DNA of 64,000 nt, taken from assembly GCA_016872195.1 (NCBI GenBank), contig VHAT01000005.1, positions 18,767 to 82,766 on the forward strand. The letters are read 5' to 3'. This DNA comes from Sphingomonadales bacterium (GTDB lineage: Bacteria > Bacteroidota > Bacteroidia > Chitinophagales > Chitinophagaceae). This document shows positions 45,854 to 56,370 of the stretch, piece by piece. Under the pieces are notes generated by a model. The model did not search any database and had not been told where the DNA came from. It saw only the letters and a list, made by a program, of their open reading frames with translations. Position 1 is the first letter of the stretch. The number at the start of each line of letters is the position of its first letter. The position numbers and the translations under genes are program-made.

Positions 45854-47513
45854 ATTTCCGCCGCGTTTGACCACCTCCAACACCAATAGAAAAAGAAAGG
45901 CGCTCAAAAGCACCACAAAAAATAACCAGCCAGCCAACAGTGATATTTTAAATAATTCCCTTAGCCCTGGAATAAAAAAAATCCCACCGACTAACAATAA
46001 GGCCGAAAAAAGTAAGATTTGTGCAGCCCTATTTTTTACGAACGAAACATAAAAGGGTTGAGAAAGGGATAGCATAGAAGAGATCAAAAAAACATTTCCC
46101 ACCACCAGCAATAAGGTGCCCGCAAAAAAACTCTTCTTAAAGAACCAGCCCAAAAAAATAACGCCTCTTTTTTCTCGGGGAGGCTGGTGCATTTGGCCCG
46201 TTTCTCCCGGCTGTGATTCAAAAGCCACTGAACAGACCGGATCGATAATCAACTCTAAAAAAACAATTTGTACCGGAAGCATTATCGTCGGCAGGTCAGC
46301 CCAAAAGGCGGGAATCAAGACAAGACCCACGATGGGTATATGTATCGAAAGAATATAAAGCATCGCTTTTTGCAAGTTGCTGTAGATCCTTCTCCCCAGC
46401 GAAATGGCACGAACCACCGAAATTAAAATATCATCCAACAAAACAAGGTCGGCGGCCTCTCGTGCTACATCGGTTCCTTTCTTTCCCATCGCAATACCAA
46501 TGTCCGCGGCCTTAAGGGCTGGTGCATCATTAACACCATCGCCCATCATCGCCACCACTTCTCCGTTTTTATGAAAGGCCTTTACGAGCCGCAGTTTTTG
46601 AGAAGGTAAGATGCGTGCATAAACCCGGCAATTGTTAACCTCAATAGCGAGTGTCTCATCTTCTAGCTTTTCGATCTCATCTCCTGTCATTACTTTTCCG
46701 GATAAACCAATCTCTTCAGCAATTTTTTTTGCCGTTGCCGGATGATCACCTGTGATCATGACCAACCTGATGCCGGCAAGCCTACAACTTTCCATCGCCC
46801 CTTTCGTTTCTGGCCTGATCGGATCTTCGAAACCCAGTAACCCTAAAAAAGAGAAGCTAAACCTCGATGGGTGATCGGGAACCCGATTGGTTTCTACCGA
46901 GGCACTAGCTACACCCAAGACACGATATCCCCTTTCGGCCATGGTATGTAGCGCTTTGTGATAATTCCTTTCTTCTTGATCGCTCAGATTACAAAGACGA
47001 AAGATTGTCTCGGGAGCCCGCTAATAGCTGACTTGTTCCCGCTACGGTCTTATGTACCGAAACAGATTCTCCAGAAACCAGCGACTCATCTGCGTATAAA
47101 CCCGAAGATTCGAGCAATGTTGCGTCTGCTGCCACACGATCGCCGGCAGACAGTAACAACCAATCTCCCGGAACCACCTCTCTACCCGGGATTCTCTCTG
47201 CACGCCCATCTCGTAGTACCAGCGCCCGAGGGGCCGACAAATTTTTTAAGGCTTCCAGCGCGTGTGACGATCGTTGTTTTTGAAAAAAAGTAATGGCAAT
47301 GATCAACACCATTGCCATAGACAAAACGAGTCCTTCTTGATAATCTCCCAGCACTATATAAAGCGCCGCCGCCCCTACCAATAAAAAAAAGAGCGGCTCG
47401 CTAAAGACCGTCAGCAAAAATTGCCAGGCACCACCACCTTTTTTGGGTTCCAGCTCGTTATACCCCACCCGCTGCAGGCGAATTTGTGCTTACTCTTTGC
47501 TTAAGCCACCCAT
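45830..47513 (-). pseudogene. P-type cation-transporting ATPase, broken by a stop codon and an internal deletion
   Basis: Two track ORFs are remnants of one gene. The N-terminal one (46989-47468) has membrane helices and the actuator domain up to DESLVSGESVSVHK. The C-terminal one (45830-46942) has MITGDHPATAKKIAEEIGL, MMGDGVNDAPALKAADIGIAMG and the last membrane helices. Between them the phosphorylation motif DKTGT and most of the nucleotide-binding domain are missing: the sequence jumps from the actuator loop to RAPETIFRLC, the late KGAPE region, in another frame. In addition, from ATG 47513 the reading frame hits TAA at codon 8 (GLSKE then stop then AQIRLQRVGYNELE). It cannot be a working pump. 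The intact ancestor resembled Ca2+-type P-type ATPases. Confidence 0.88.
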
Positions 47514-47575
47514 GCAGACAAAGTAGGCAAGCCAAAATTAAATTCTTACCTTGTAAGGTCATCACCCCCCTAATT

Positions 47576-48091
47576 ATGGTCAGCATGAAATGGCTATTAC
47601 TCTCCGCTGTTTTTTTCATTTGTTGTCAACGCGCCCTGGCGCAACAAAATTTTGCGCCCACCAACCTTGGCGGGCCGGCCATGAAATATCAGGGACTACG
47701 CGATACAGATCTGTCCCCCAATGCGGAACTGCGCGAAAAGGGTCTCAAAGAATGGCGCGCCAAGCGAGACACCACCCTGGCTAAGGCTAAAAAACTATTG
47801 GATGAAAAAAATTACGTAGCGGTCAATCAACTTCTATTTCCCTATGATTACCTGGAGCCCGAAGACGCCCTTTTTTATGAATACCTTGGAAAAAGTTATT
47901 TCTATTCAGGACTACACCAGGTATCATTGGATTGTTTTTTGATTTCGTATGAGCAAAAAAAACAAACAGAACTTTTATATTTTATAGGCCAGTGTCACGA
48001 AAAGCTGGGTAACGAAAAAGAGGCCACCAAATTTTATAAGAAGGGGGCCAAAGAGGGGGATGCTGCTTGTAAGTCAAAGCTTGACCAATAA
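47576..48091 (+). CDS. Secreted TPR-like protein
   Basis: 171 aa from ATG 47576 (ATG 47585 is also possible); the longer track start lacks a signal. Signal peptide MKWLLLSAVFFICCQRALAQ. The rest contains two or three helix pairs of tetratricopeptide type (AKKLLDEKNYVAVNQLLFPYDY, LYFIGQCHEKLGNEKEATKFYKKG), likely for protein contacts. It is 12 bp before the large BNR-repeat gene on the same strand, so they are one unit. Specific role unknown. Confidence 0.75.
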   Translation: MVSMKWLLLSAVFFICCQRALAQQNFAPTNLGGPAMKYQGLRDTDLSPNAELREKGLKEWRAKRDTTLAKAKKLLDEKNYVAVNQLLFPYDYLEPEDALFYEYLGKSYFYSGLHQVSLDCFLISYEQKKQTELLYFIGQCHEKLGNEKEATKFYKKGAKEGDAACKSKLDQ

Positions 48092-48103
48092 TTAAAGTAT
48101 ACT

Positions 48104-51100
48104 ATGAAAAAGTTTTTATTCGTAGCTATTTTCCTGCCTCTCGCGACAGCGACCTTGGCACAGACAAAAAAGAATGCCAGCCTTGCTCTGCCCGAAAAGG
48201 CGAATCTCGATTTGTTAGACCATGTATCGTATCGGCTTATTGGTCCGTTTCGGGGAGGAAGGAGCGGTGCTGTTGCAGCAAGTTATAAATCGCGCAACAC
48301 ATTTTATTTTGGTGCCACCGGCGGCGGCGTGTGGAAAACAACCGATGCGGGAAATTCGTGGAAAAACATTAGCGACAATTATTTCGGCGGCTCCATTGGT
48401 GCCGTAGAAGTAGCACCCTCTAACGAGAATATTATTTATGTGGGAGAAGGCGAGAACACTATGCGTGGAAATGTCTCTGAGGGTTTGGGAGGAATGTGGA
48501 AGAGCGTCGATGGTGGAAAAACCTGGAAAAACATCGGACTTGCTGATGGAAGACATATCACCAATATCATTATTCATCCCAACGACCCGCAAACCGTTTG
48601 GGTGGGCGTAATGGGGCATCTCTTTGGACCCAATACCGAGCGCGGCATATTTAAGACAACCGATGGCGGACAAAACTGGAAAAAAGTTCTCTATATCAAC
48701 GATCAAACCGGATGTAGCGATCTGGTGATGGAGCCGGGTAACCCCGCTGTCTTATATGCCGGAACCTGGCGGTTGATCAGAACGCCTCATAGTTTGGAGA
48801 GCGGCGGTGAGGGCAGCGGACTTTGGAAGAGTGTCGATGGGGGCGAAACCTGGACCAATTTAACTATGACAAAAGGACTCCCCAAGGGCATATGGGGTAT
48901 TGTGGGTGTGGCCGTAGCGCCCTCTAATACCAATAAAATATATGCGATCATAGAAAACGAAAAGGGGGGGTTATTTATGAGTGCCGATGGGGGCAAGAGC
49001 TGGTCTTTGCAAAGCAACGACAATAATATCCGTCAGCGTGCCTGGTACTATACAAAGGTTTTTGTAGATCCTAAGAACGAAAACATTCTGTACTGCCCCA
49101 ATGTGAATTTTATGAAAAGCCGCGATGGGGGCAAAACGTTCCAATCGCTCAGAACACCCCATGGAGATCATCACGATCTGTGGATCGATCCGGAAGACGG
49201 AAAAAGAATGATCGTTGCTGACGACGGCGGCGCCCAGGTTAGTTTTGATGAGGGCAATACCTGGAGTACGTATTTGAATCAACCCACGGCTCAACTTTAT
49301 CGTGTAAGTACCGATAATGCTTTTCCGTATCGGGTATTGGTGGCGCAGCAAGACAATTCAACCCTGCGTATTCGCTCCTCTACTTACGGCTCTTATATTG
49401 GGGAACAAGATGCGGAGTCGACCGCCGGTTCAGAGAGTGGCTATGTAGTAGCGGATCCCCTTAATCCCAATATTGTATACGGAGGAAATTACGGCGGATA
49501 TCTTTCCCGCTATGATCATACGACCGGAGAGAATCGAGCCATTTCTGTGTGGCCCGATAATCCAATGGGGGCCGGTGCAGATGTTTTAAAATTTCGTTTT
49601 CAGTGGAACTTCCCCATTTTTTTCTCACCCCATAATCCCAAAAAATTATACTGTGCCGGTAATGCCCTTTTCGCAACCGAGAACGAAGGAGCCAGTTGGA
49701 CACAGCTATCTCCCGATCTGACCACCAACGATAAGACGAAACAGTTTTCGAGCGGTGGACCCATTACCAAGGATAACACCTCGGTAGAATATTACTGCAC
49801 CCTATTTACCGCCACAGAAAGCCCCCTGGAAAAAGATTGTATCTGGACGGGTAGTGACGACGGACTCGTTCATCTGACTCGCGATGGTGGAAAAAACTGG
49901 AGCAACGTTACGCCTGCTAATGCACCGGCGCTGATGATGTGGAATGCGATAGAGATAGACCCCTTTAAAAAAGGAGCGGTCTATATTACAGGTACCCGCT
50001 ATAAGCTAGACGATTACACTCCTTATATCTACAAGACCGAAGACTATGGTAAGACCTGGAAGCTGCTTACCGCGGGTATCGATAAAATGCATTTTACGCG
50101 CGTTACCAGGGCCGACCAAAAGCGCCCCGGGCTTTTATATGCCGGTACCGAGTTTGGTGTGTATATCAGTTACGACGATGGTAAAAACTGGCAACGCTTT
50201 CAACAAAATTTACCTATTACACCGGTCACGGATATTACCATAAAAAATAACGACCTGGTCGTAGCCACGCAGGGCCGCTCTGTTTGGATCATTGACGATC
50301 TCTCGATGGTGCAACAATTGGATAATAGTATTGCCAACAAAAAGTTGCACGTGTATCAACCTAATCCGGCTTATCGAGTAGCCCCGGTACAAAGCCGGTG
50401 GGGTGCCAATAGTTCAATGCCGCCAACTGCAGCGGCCAATCCACCAAAAGGGGCAGTAATTAATTTTTACAGTCAACAAATTTCAGATAGTAGTAAGGCG
50501 TCGGTTGCCATTTTTAGTACTGATGGAAAAGAGATCAGCCGCACTACCACCGAATCAAAGAACAACCCAATCAAGCTAAACAAAGGATTCAATCGTTTTG
50601 TATGGGACCTGCAATATCCGGCTGCCGAAAAACTGGATGACTTGATCTTGTGGAATGGGGTGCCTGGAACCATTACGGCACCCCCCGGTATGTATTATGC
50701 AATGATAACAGTAGATAATGATTCTGTTCGGGTGCCCCTTCAATTGGTGGCAGACCCTAACTATCGTTGCTCTTTAGAAGACTATACGGCGCAGTTTATC
50801 TTTTTGCAACAAGTGCAAGGCACCTTTAATGAAACTATCAAGGCAATAAAAAATATTCGTCAGGCTCGCAACCAGCTAAAGGATTTTGTACAGCGCCAGG
50901 GAAAGTCTTGCCCTAAAGAGCTGAGCCAATTATCAGATAGTTTGATAAAAGCGATGACGACCATTGAGGAGCAATTGCACCAGACCAAGGCAAAGAGTGG
51001 CCAAGATGTGCTCAACTATCCCATACGCTTAGATGATAAATTGAGTGGCGTCTTCGATATGGCGAGTAGTGGTAACATGGCCCCCCCGCAACAAGCACGC

Positions 51101-51232
51101 GATGTCTATGCGGTATTGGCAAAAGAGGTAGATGGGGCCACCCGCCAATTAAATCAACTGCTCGAAGAGGGGCTCAAGGCATTCAACAATATGGTAAAAG
51201 AAAAAGGCTTGCCCGTTATCGTATTGCAATAG
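48104..51232 (+). CDS. Secreted VPS10/BNR-repeat beta-propeller protein
   Basis: 1042 aa with a signal peptide (FLFVAIFLPLATATLAQ). About nine Asp-box repeats of pattern S/T-x-D-x-G-x-T-W are visible from residue 85 to 690 (TTDAGNSWKNI, SVDGGKTWKNI, TTDGGQNWKKV, SVDGGETWTNL, SRDGGKTF, TRDGGKNWSNV, TEDYGKTWKLL), which build sialidase/sortilin-type beta-propellers. A C-terminal Ig-like and helical region follows (about 770-1042). Annotated relatives are called glycosyl hydrolases or VPS10-domain proteins, but no sialidase Arg triad or catalytic residues could be confirmed, so binding rather than hydrolysis is possible. Confidence 0.85.
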   Translation: MKKFLFVAIFLPLATATLAQTKKNASLALPEKANLDLLDHVSYRLIGPFRGGRSGAVAASYKSRNTFYFGATGGGVWKTTDAGNSWKNISDNYFGGSIGAVEVAPSNENIIYVGEGENTMRGNVSEGLGGMWKSVDGGKTWKNIGLADGRHITNIIIHPNDPQTVWVGVMGHLFGPNTERGIFKTTDGGQNWKKVLYINDQTGCSDLVMEPGNPAVLYAGTWRLIRTPHSLESGGEGSGLWKSVDGGETWTNLTMTKGLPKGIWGIVGVAVAPSNTNKIYAIIENEKGGLFMSADGGKSWSLQSNDNNIRQRAWYYTKVFVDPKNENILYCPNVNFMKSRDGGKTFQSLRTPHGDHHDLWIDPEDGKRMIVADDGGAQVSFDEGNTWSTYLNQPTAQLYRVSTDNAFPYRVLVAQQDNSTLRIRSSTYGSYIGEQDAESTAGSESGYVVADPLNPNIVYGGNYGGYLSRYDHTTGENRAISVWPDNPMGAGADVLKFRFQWNFPIFFSPHNPKKLYCAGNALFATENEGASWTQLSPDLTTNDKTKQFSSGGPITKDNTSVEYYCTLFTATESPLEKDCIWTGSDDGLVHLTRDGGKNWSNVTPANAPALMMWNAIEIDPFKKGAVYITGTRYKLDDYTPYIYKTEDYGKTWKLLTAGIDKMHFTRVTRADQKRPGLLYAGTEFGVYISYDDGKNWQRFQQNLPITPVTDITIKNNDLVVATQGRSVWIIDDLSMVQQLDNSIANKKLHVYQPNPAYRVAPVQSRWGANSSMPPTAAANPPKGAVINFYSQQISDSSKASVAIFSTDGKEISRTTTESKNNPIKLNKGFNRFVWDLQYPAAEKLDDLILWNGVPGTITAPPGMYYAMITVDNDSVRVPLQLVADPNYRCSLEDYTAQFIFLQQVQGTFNETIKAIKNIRQARNQLKDFVQRQGKSCPKELSQLSDSLIKAMTTIEEQLHQTKAKSGQDVLNYPIRLDDKLSGVFDMASSGNMAPPQQARDVYAVLAKEVDGATRQLNQLLEEGLKAFNNMVKEKGLPVIVLQ

Positions 51233-51252
51233 GGTAATACAGCTTCGCAAAA

Positions 51253-52217
51253 CTATTGCACTAATAGATAGTAGAGCGGAAAACCAACGGTGATATTAAA
51301 CGGAAAGGTAACTCCCAGTGCCATAGGTATGTAAAGCCCGGGATCTGAATCGGGTGCCGCTAAGCGCATGGCGGCTGGCACCGCAATATAAGAGGCGCTT
51401 GCTGCCAAGATCGCAAAAATAAAACGTGTCCCAACAGAATCACTAATAAAGTGGCTCAGCATGGCTACGGCGCAGCCGTTGAAAAGGGGTATTAGCAGAG
51501 CAAACAAGAATACAAAAAGCCCATGCTTTTTAAAGCTCGAAAACCGTTTTACTGTTATCATCCCCATCTCTAATAAAAAAACCGCAAGAAATCCTTCAAA
51601 GATATCGGTGGTAAACGGGGTGATGCCTTCGGCTTGTTTTGAGTCAGCGACCATTCCAATAACCAGACTGCCCACGATCATCAGGACGCTGCCATTCGAT
51701 ATGGCGTGTTTTAAGATCCCTAGCATATTAACGGACTGTTCGCGCTCTTTATCGTATTGTTTGATCAACACGAAGCCCATAATGATAGCTGGAAATTCCA
51801 TCAACGCCATTACAGCCATCATGTGCCCACCAAAGGGTTGGCCCTGGATCTCTAAAAAACTTACGGCCGACACGAACGTAACTGCACTTACTGATCCATA
51901 CGAAGCCGCGATCGCGCCTGCATTACTAACCCCAACCTTATTTCGGAGAATGTAAAAAGAATAAACAGGAATTATTGTTGCCAAGGCCATACCGAATAAG
52001 ACCGAGGCCCAGATCTCGATACCCGAACCTCCGTGTTCCAGTTCTTGTCCCCCCTTAAATCCGATCGAAAAAAGTAAGTAAAGAGAAATAAACTTAATGG
52101 AGGTGGCGGGAATTTCCAGATCGCTTTTAAGAAGAGCCGCAACGATCCCTAACAAAAAAACAACAAGGTCGGATTGGTCAGATTAGATACTAAAATCTCG
52201 AAACTGCTGTTTTCCAT
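51253..52217 (-). pseudogene. Sodium-dependent bicarbonate transporter (SbtA family), frameshifted near the N-terminus
   Basis: The track ORF (51253-52155) begins inside the first membrane helix. Upstream, ATG 52217 starts MENSSFEILVSNLTNPTLLFF and then runs into TAG. One added T in the T7 run (A7 on the plus strand, 52154-52160) restores LLFFLLGIVAALLKSDLEIP and one continuous protein of about 320 aa. The remaining sequence has the SbtA features: YLLFSIGFKGGQEL, about ten helices, and DSDPGLYIPMALGVTFPFN near the C-terminus. The substrate is expected to be bicarbonate with Na+. Whether the shift is real or an assembly error is open. Confidence 0.75.
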
Positions 52218-52226
52218 TAGTGGCGA

Positions 52227-53583
52227 TTATCGGATTTTACTAAAGGTAAGCCGCTTACCCCGTTGATCATCGATTATATTTTCTCCATCAAAAACCACCG
52301 CCCCATTGACCAGCGTCGTTTTTGACTCTACTCCTAACCCTATTTCCAACCAAGGGAGACCATTTACACTTATAGCGAAGACTGTCTTCGGTAATTTGCC
52401 AGGGGCTATTTAAATCGACCAACACCAAGTCTGCAAAATATCCCTCCCTTATAAAACCCCGCTCTTTTATTTTATACACGTCGGCAACCCGATGACTGGT
52501 TTTCTCCGCCAGTTGCGTAAGCGTGAGTTTTTTATCATGATAAAATTCCAGTAGCATGATCAGCGAATGCTGGATCATCGGCCCACCGGGTTTGACCTGG
52601 TCGTATATACCTTCTTTCTCTTGCCAACTATGGGGTGCATGATCGGTCGCCACCATATCAATCTGATGATCCAATAAAGCTTTCAATAGCACATCGGGAT
52701 TACCCGTTGGTTTTACAGAAGGATTCCATTTGATCTTGTTACCCAACCGCGCGTAATCGTCAGTGGTAAAGACCAAGTGATGAACACATACCTCCGAGGT
52801 GATTCTTTTGTTGTCTCCTGGCGGTATCGCCTCAAATAACAATCCCTCGGCTCCGGTAGAAATATGCAAAACGTGTAAGCGATTATTGAAACGCTTAGAA
52901 AGCCCTATCAAACTTTTGGTAGAGGATAGACAAGCGAGTTCATCCCGAATAATGCTATGAAAATGCGGAGGAATAGCATCACCGAAGGTTTGTCTCGCCT
53001 TCGCGTAGTTATTTGCCATGATCGCCTCATCTTCGGAATGCAGGGCTACCAGGTGTCCGGTACGCGCAAAAAGTTTTTCGAGATAAGGGTGATTATTACA
53101 AAGTAGCGAATGGTTCTCGTCGAAATACAAACCATCATCGGTAAGCCCGCACACATCCTCTGTTCCCAACTTTAGCGCCTCTTCCATATTATCTCGGGTG
53201 AGCCCCATAAAAAAGGAATAGTTCGCGACCGAATTGGCTGCGGCAATCTTATATTTTTCTTCTAACGCCTCTACCGTAATCGTATTGGGAATCGTATTGG
53301 GCATATCCATAAACGAGGTGACCCCACCCGATACAGCCGCCCTCGATTCAGAGGCAATATCACCCTTATAGGTTAAGCCCGGGTCTCTGAAGTGGACGTG
53401 TGCGTCGATAACGCCCGGTAGCAGTACAGCGCCGTCCGCCTCTATTTCTTGATAGCGTAGTTCGGGGGCTAACGAAATGTGACGATCAATTTTAGCGATA
53501 CGCTCCTTATGAATATGAATATCACCGACCAGTTCGGTGCCTTCGTTGATAATGCGAGCGTTTTTAATTAGTAAATGACTCAT
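52227..53583 (-). pseudogene. pyrC: Dihydroorotase with a frameshift in the last codons
   Basis: The track ORF (52288-53583, 431 aa) carries the active sites of dihydroorotase, the pyrimidine-ring-closing amidohydrolase: DAHVHFRDPGLTYKGD near 60, the DMPN region, HSEDEAIM near 182, HISTGAEGL near 238, and TDHAPHSWQEKE near 310. After YKCKWSPLVG it turns into QWGGGF. Removing one base from a run of five A (T5 at 52319-52323) restores SRVKTTLVNGAVVFDGE and the expected ending, with a stop at 52227. Catalytic residues are all upstream of the shift, so the product may still be active. SbtA begins 9 bp after the restored stop. Confidence 0.82.
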
Positions 53584-53755
53584 AGTTATGGATTACAAAT
53601 ATCGCAGTACATCGGGTCCTCTGTCTTTTTTCCAGCCGGAAACTCCTCTTTTTTTCAAAACCGCAACGCTGGCAACGGTAGTTGTATAAAAGAGGCGAGC
53701 GGGTTGGGCTTCCACAACCTTGACAAGGCAGGCCGGCCTCAGCGCGGGTAAACAA
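53564..53755 (-). CDS. Possible zinc-ribbon ORF in the pyrC leader
   Basis: A 63-codon ORF (no ATG; TTG or an upstream ATT could start it) overlaps the pyrC start by 20 bases. It contains LPCQGCGSP and YRCQRCGFEKK, two CxxC pairs 13 residues apart as in zinc ribbons, faintly like the Fpg/Nei C-terminal zinc finger. After the second CxxC the frame becomes unconvincing. One-base shifts in runs of A would give other endings such as KKDRGPDVLRYL. It could be a small gene, a remnant or chance. Confidence 0.3.
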   Translation of the reverse strand: MFTRAEAGLPCQGCGSPTRSPLLYNYRCQRCGFEKKRSFRLEKRQRTRCTAIFVIHNYESFTN

Positions 53756-53795
53756 GGCACTCTTTTTTATAATAAAAAAGAAAGAATTCTACTTA

Positions 53796-53803
53796 CAAAG
53801 GTA
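53796..53803 (-). promoter_or_regulatory. -7 promoter box upstream of pyrC
   Basis: Plus-strand CAAAGGTA is minus-strand TACCTTTG, a perfect -7 match. It gives a leader of about 200 nt before the pyrC ATG, much longer than others in the window, and this leader holds the zinc-ribbon-like ORF. Confidence 0.5.
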
Positions 53804-53812
53804 AGCTATTCC

Positions 53813-56281
53813 TTAGCGCTTCTTTCGCTTGAGTTTTTGTGAATCCAGAAAGTAAATAAGCCTTGCCGTAAGTTCTCTGCCTTGGGGCATTCTAAAGACC
53901 TCTACCAGGTTTTGGCCGTATTTCGAAAAGCGCATCCCGTCAATGGAGCGGTCGAGAGGCATCCAGTTTTTCCAGCCAACAATCAATCGGCTGCCGTACA
54001 TGAAATCCCAGGTGTAAAAAAGATCGAGATTGTACGCATTATAGTTATTATCGTTTCCGTCAATAAAGGGCCGGTCGATCCAGTATCCTTTTGCATCGAT
54101 ATTATAAAATCGTTCGTAGCGGACGCTACTCCAATAGTGCCGCGCCCGCAAGGTCAAGAACATACGGGGTGTAAAATTATAAAGACCCGACACCAGGGTA
54201 GTAAACTGTTTTACATCTCGCCAACCCACGATGGGTTCCCCATTCGCTTCTCTTCTAAAGGCATAACCCACATTTCCATTATCACTGTTACCTGATCCAC
54301 TCCACTCGATACTGAGTCGATCGCTGAAACGGAATCGAAGTGTCAGCTCGTAATTTATGTATTCCGCATTGCGAAAGGCGGGGGTTTGTCCCATTCCTAG
54401 TTCAAGCCCTGCATACAGCCGCTTTCGACTATCCGTACTACCATTGATACCCACGTAATGCCAAGGCATCATACGTATCATACGGCCGGGCGTACGCAGC
54501 TCAAAATAATCGTGTTGCCAACTGGGCTTTGTAACATAGTAGATGGTGAGGTCCCAAAAATTTTTGAAAAAATGAAAAGCAGAGGCATCTACCTGTAGTT
54601 CTTGCCAAACAAAGGGCTTGTATAATTGCTGGTTGGTAACGCGCAGTGAGTATCTATAACTTAAAAAGTTCTTGGTGGGCGTAAATTGATTGTAGCTGAC
54701 CTGCGCAGACGAGGTTACTTCGTTGGGCGCCTGTAAAAATCCCAAGTCGTTGGGATCATATCGGTCTGATTCTATATTATTGTTTACATTGAACTGGATC
54801 TTGCCGCTGACCTTACGAAGACTCAGCGTGGTGTTAAACCCGTCGTAGGGGTTTGTTCCCATGATCTTACTGTACCGCCCGGTGCCCACAATGCCGTAAT
54901 TGTTTTTCTTATCATAAAGTGCAAAATCTAGCGCCGACACATTCGCATCGCGTGCGGTTCCGCTACGCATCACATTTGTATTGGTAAAGGTAATCGACGA
55001 GCGCCCCTTGAGTGCCTGATCGATAACGATAAGACTGTAATTGGTGAGGGGCTCCGTCTCTATCGATTCTGTTTTTCCCGTCTGCTTATTAAGTATCGAT
55101 GCCATCATCGGCGCCCCAACGGCATTGAAAACACCGATCCCCAAATTCTTTTTATTTCTTCCGGAGAATTTAGAGGCGTTGATCAATTGGGTAAGCCCCG
55201 GATTTTTTATGATCTGTAAATTTGGGTCATTGGCCACGCGATTTTTCACTTGCCAGTAGCCCGAGGGCGTCAGGCCAATTCGTCGGCTGTAAAAAAGCCC
55301 AGCCTTATTGAACAATTCGGTCCCCTCGGTAAAGAAAGGACGATTCTCTTGAAACTGCACCTCAAAAGGAGACAGGTTCAAAATTAGGTTATCAGAGATC
55401 ACTTGTCCGAAATCAGGAACCAGGGTAGCATCGAACGTAAAGCTCTCATTGACCCCCCATTTAACATCCATGCCCCCATTGCGAAGCCATTCATTTACTA
55501 ACCCTCTTGTTGTGGGGGTATTGCGAAAGCCCGTGGTTACATAGGGTAAGAAGGAGAGTCGAAGCGCGGGCTCTATATTTGTAATCCCCAGCACATTCCC
55601 AAACTGGTTTACAAATCCTGCTATGTTAGGATCCACCGGATTCCAAAAACTACTTTCGTTCAACCTTCTGCTGAATCGCTGAAAATTGATACCCCAGCGC
55701 TGTTCTTCGCTTTTCGAAAAGCGAAGGGAGATATACGGGATTCTCATCTCAAGGGCCCACCCCTCATCGGTAAAGGCCACGTTACTTTCCCAAACCGCAT
55801 CCCAGCTATAATCGCTGGGTAGTCCGAACATCGATTGTATAGCAGGAGATATCCTTGCATCAGATTGTACATTACGACTGGTTACCACAAACTGAAACCC
55901 ATTTTGATCGTCGTTATATGTATCGAGAAAGATCGAAAAATAATCAATGTCTTGTTGTTGCTCCCCATCACGAGCCGTCAACTGTTTACGAACACTTGAC
56001 GGATTATCATAGTTCTTGGCCGCTACATACAAGGCCTCATCATCATAGAGCAACCATACTTCTGTACGCAGCGAAGCCGGCTTACCATAATCGGGCGAGT
56101 TGATAATAAAACCTGTTGCGGGTTCTGTCTGTTGCCAAACGCTGTCTTTGATCAGCCCGTCTATTTTGGGGGCCACCTTGGTGCGAACAGCGGTTATATT
56201 CTTAAGGGGTATGGCAGCCGGGGCTTGGGTAAAAGCCGTTACGGAACCGCAAAGCAGAAAAATCAAAAAGAGATATCGCAT
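53813..56281 (-). CDS. DUF5916 protein with a CBM9-like N-terminal domain
   Basis: 822 aa, signal peptide (LFLIFLLCGSVTAFTQ). Residues 35-210 have the CBM9-like carbohydrate-binding fold: APKIDGLIKDSVWQQTEPATGF, LYDDEALYVAAKN, and DIDYFSIFLDTYNDDQNGFQF. The rest (about 220-822) is the DUF5916 domain, rich in aromatic beta-strands and ending in LIYFLDSQKLKRKKR, probably an outer-membrane barrel. Function is not established. Related genes often sit with peptidase or secretion genes. Here its neighbours are pyrC and a gamma-glutamyltransferase. Confidence 0.85.
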   Translation of the reverse strand: MRYLFLIFLLCGSVTAFTQAPAAIPLKNITAVRTKVAPKIDGLIKDSVWQQTEPATGFIINSPDYGKPASLRTEVWLLYDDEALYVAAKNYDNPSSVRKQLTARDGEQQQDIDYFSIFLDTYNDDQNGFQFVVTSRNVQSDARISPAIQSMFGLPSDYSWDAVWESNVAFTDEGWALEMRIPYISLRFSKSEEQRWGINFQRFSRRLNESSFWNPVDPNIAGFVNQFGNVLGITNIEPALRLSFLPYVTTGFRNTPTTRGLVNEWLRNGGMDVKWGVNESFTFDATLVPDFGQVISDNLILNLSPFEVQFQENRPFFTEGTELFNKAGLFYSRRIGLTPSGYWQVKNRVANDPNLQIIKNPGLTQLINASKFSGRNKKNLGIGVFNAVGAPMMASILNKQTGKTESIETEPLTNYSLIVIDQALKGRSSITFTNTNVMRSGTARDANVSALDFALYDKKNNYGIVGTGRYSKIMGTNPYDGFNTTLSLRKVSGKIQFNVNNNIESDRYDPNDLGFLQAPNEVTSSAQVSYNQFTPTKNFLSYRYSLRVTNQQLYKPFVWQELQVDASAFHFFKNFWDLTIYYVTKPSWQHDYFELRTPGRMIRMMPWHYVGINGSTDSRKRLYAGLELGMGQTPAFRNAEYINYELTLRFRFSDRLSIEWSGSGNSDNGNVGYAFRREANGEPIVGWRDVKQFTTLVSGLYNFTPRMFLTLRARHYWSSVRYERFYNIDAKGYWIDRPFIDGNDNNYNAYNLDLFYTWDFMYGSRLIVGWKNWMPLDRSIDGMRFSKYGQNLVEVFRMPQGRELTARLIYFLDSQKLKRKKR

Positions 56282-56370
56282 AGCAGCTGCAAAAGTCCAC
56301 TAATCTTTTGTAACGTAGTAACATTTTTACAACAAGGGGGCTATAAGGTGGTAAACGGTCGCCAACGGGT

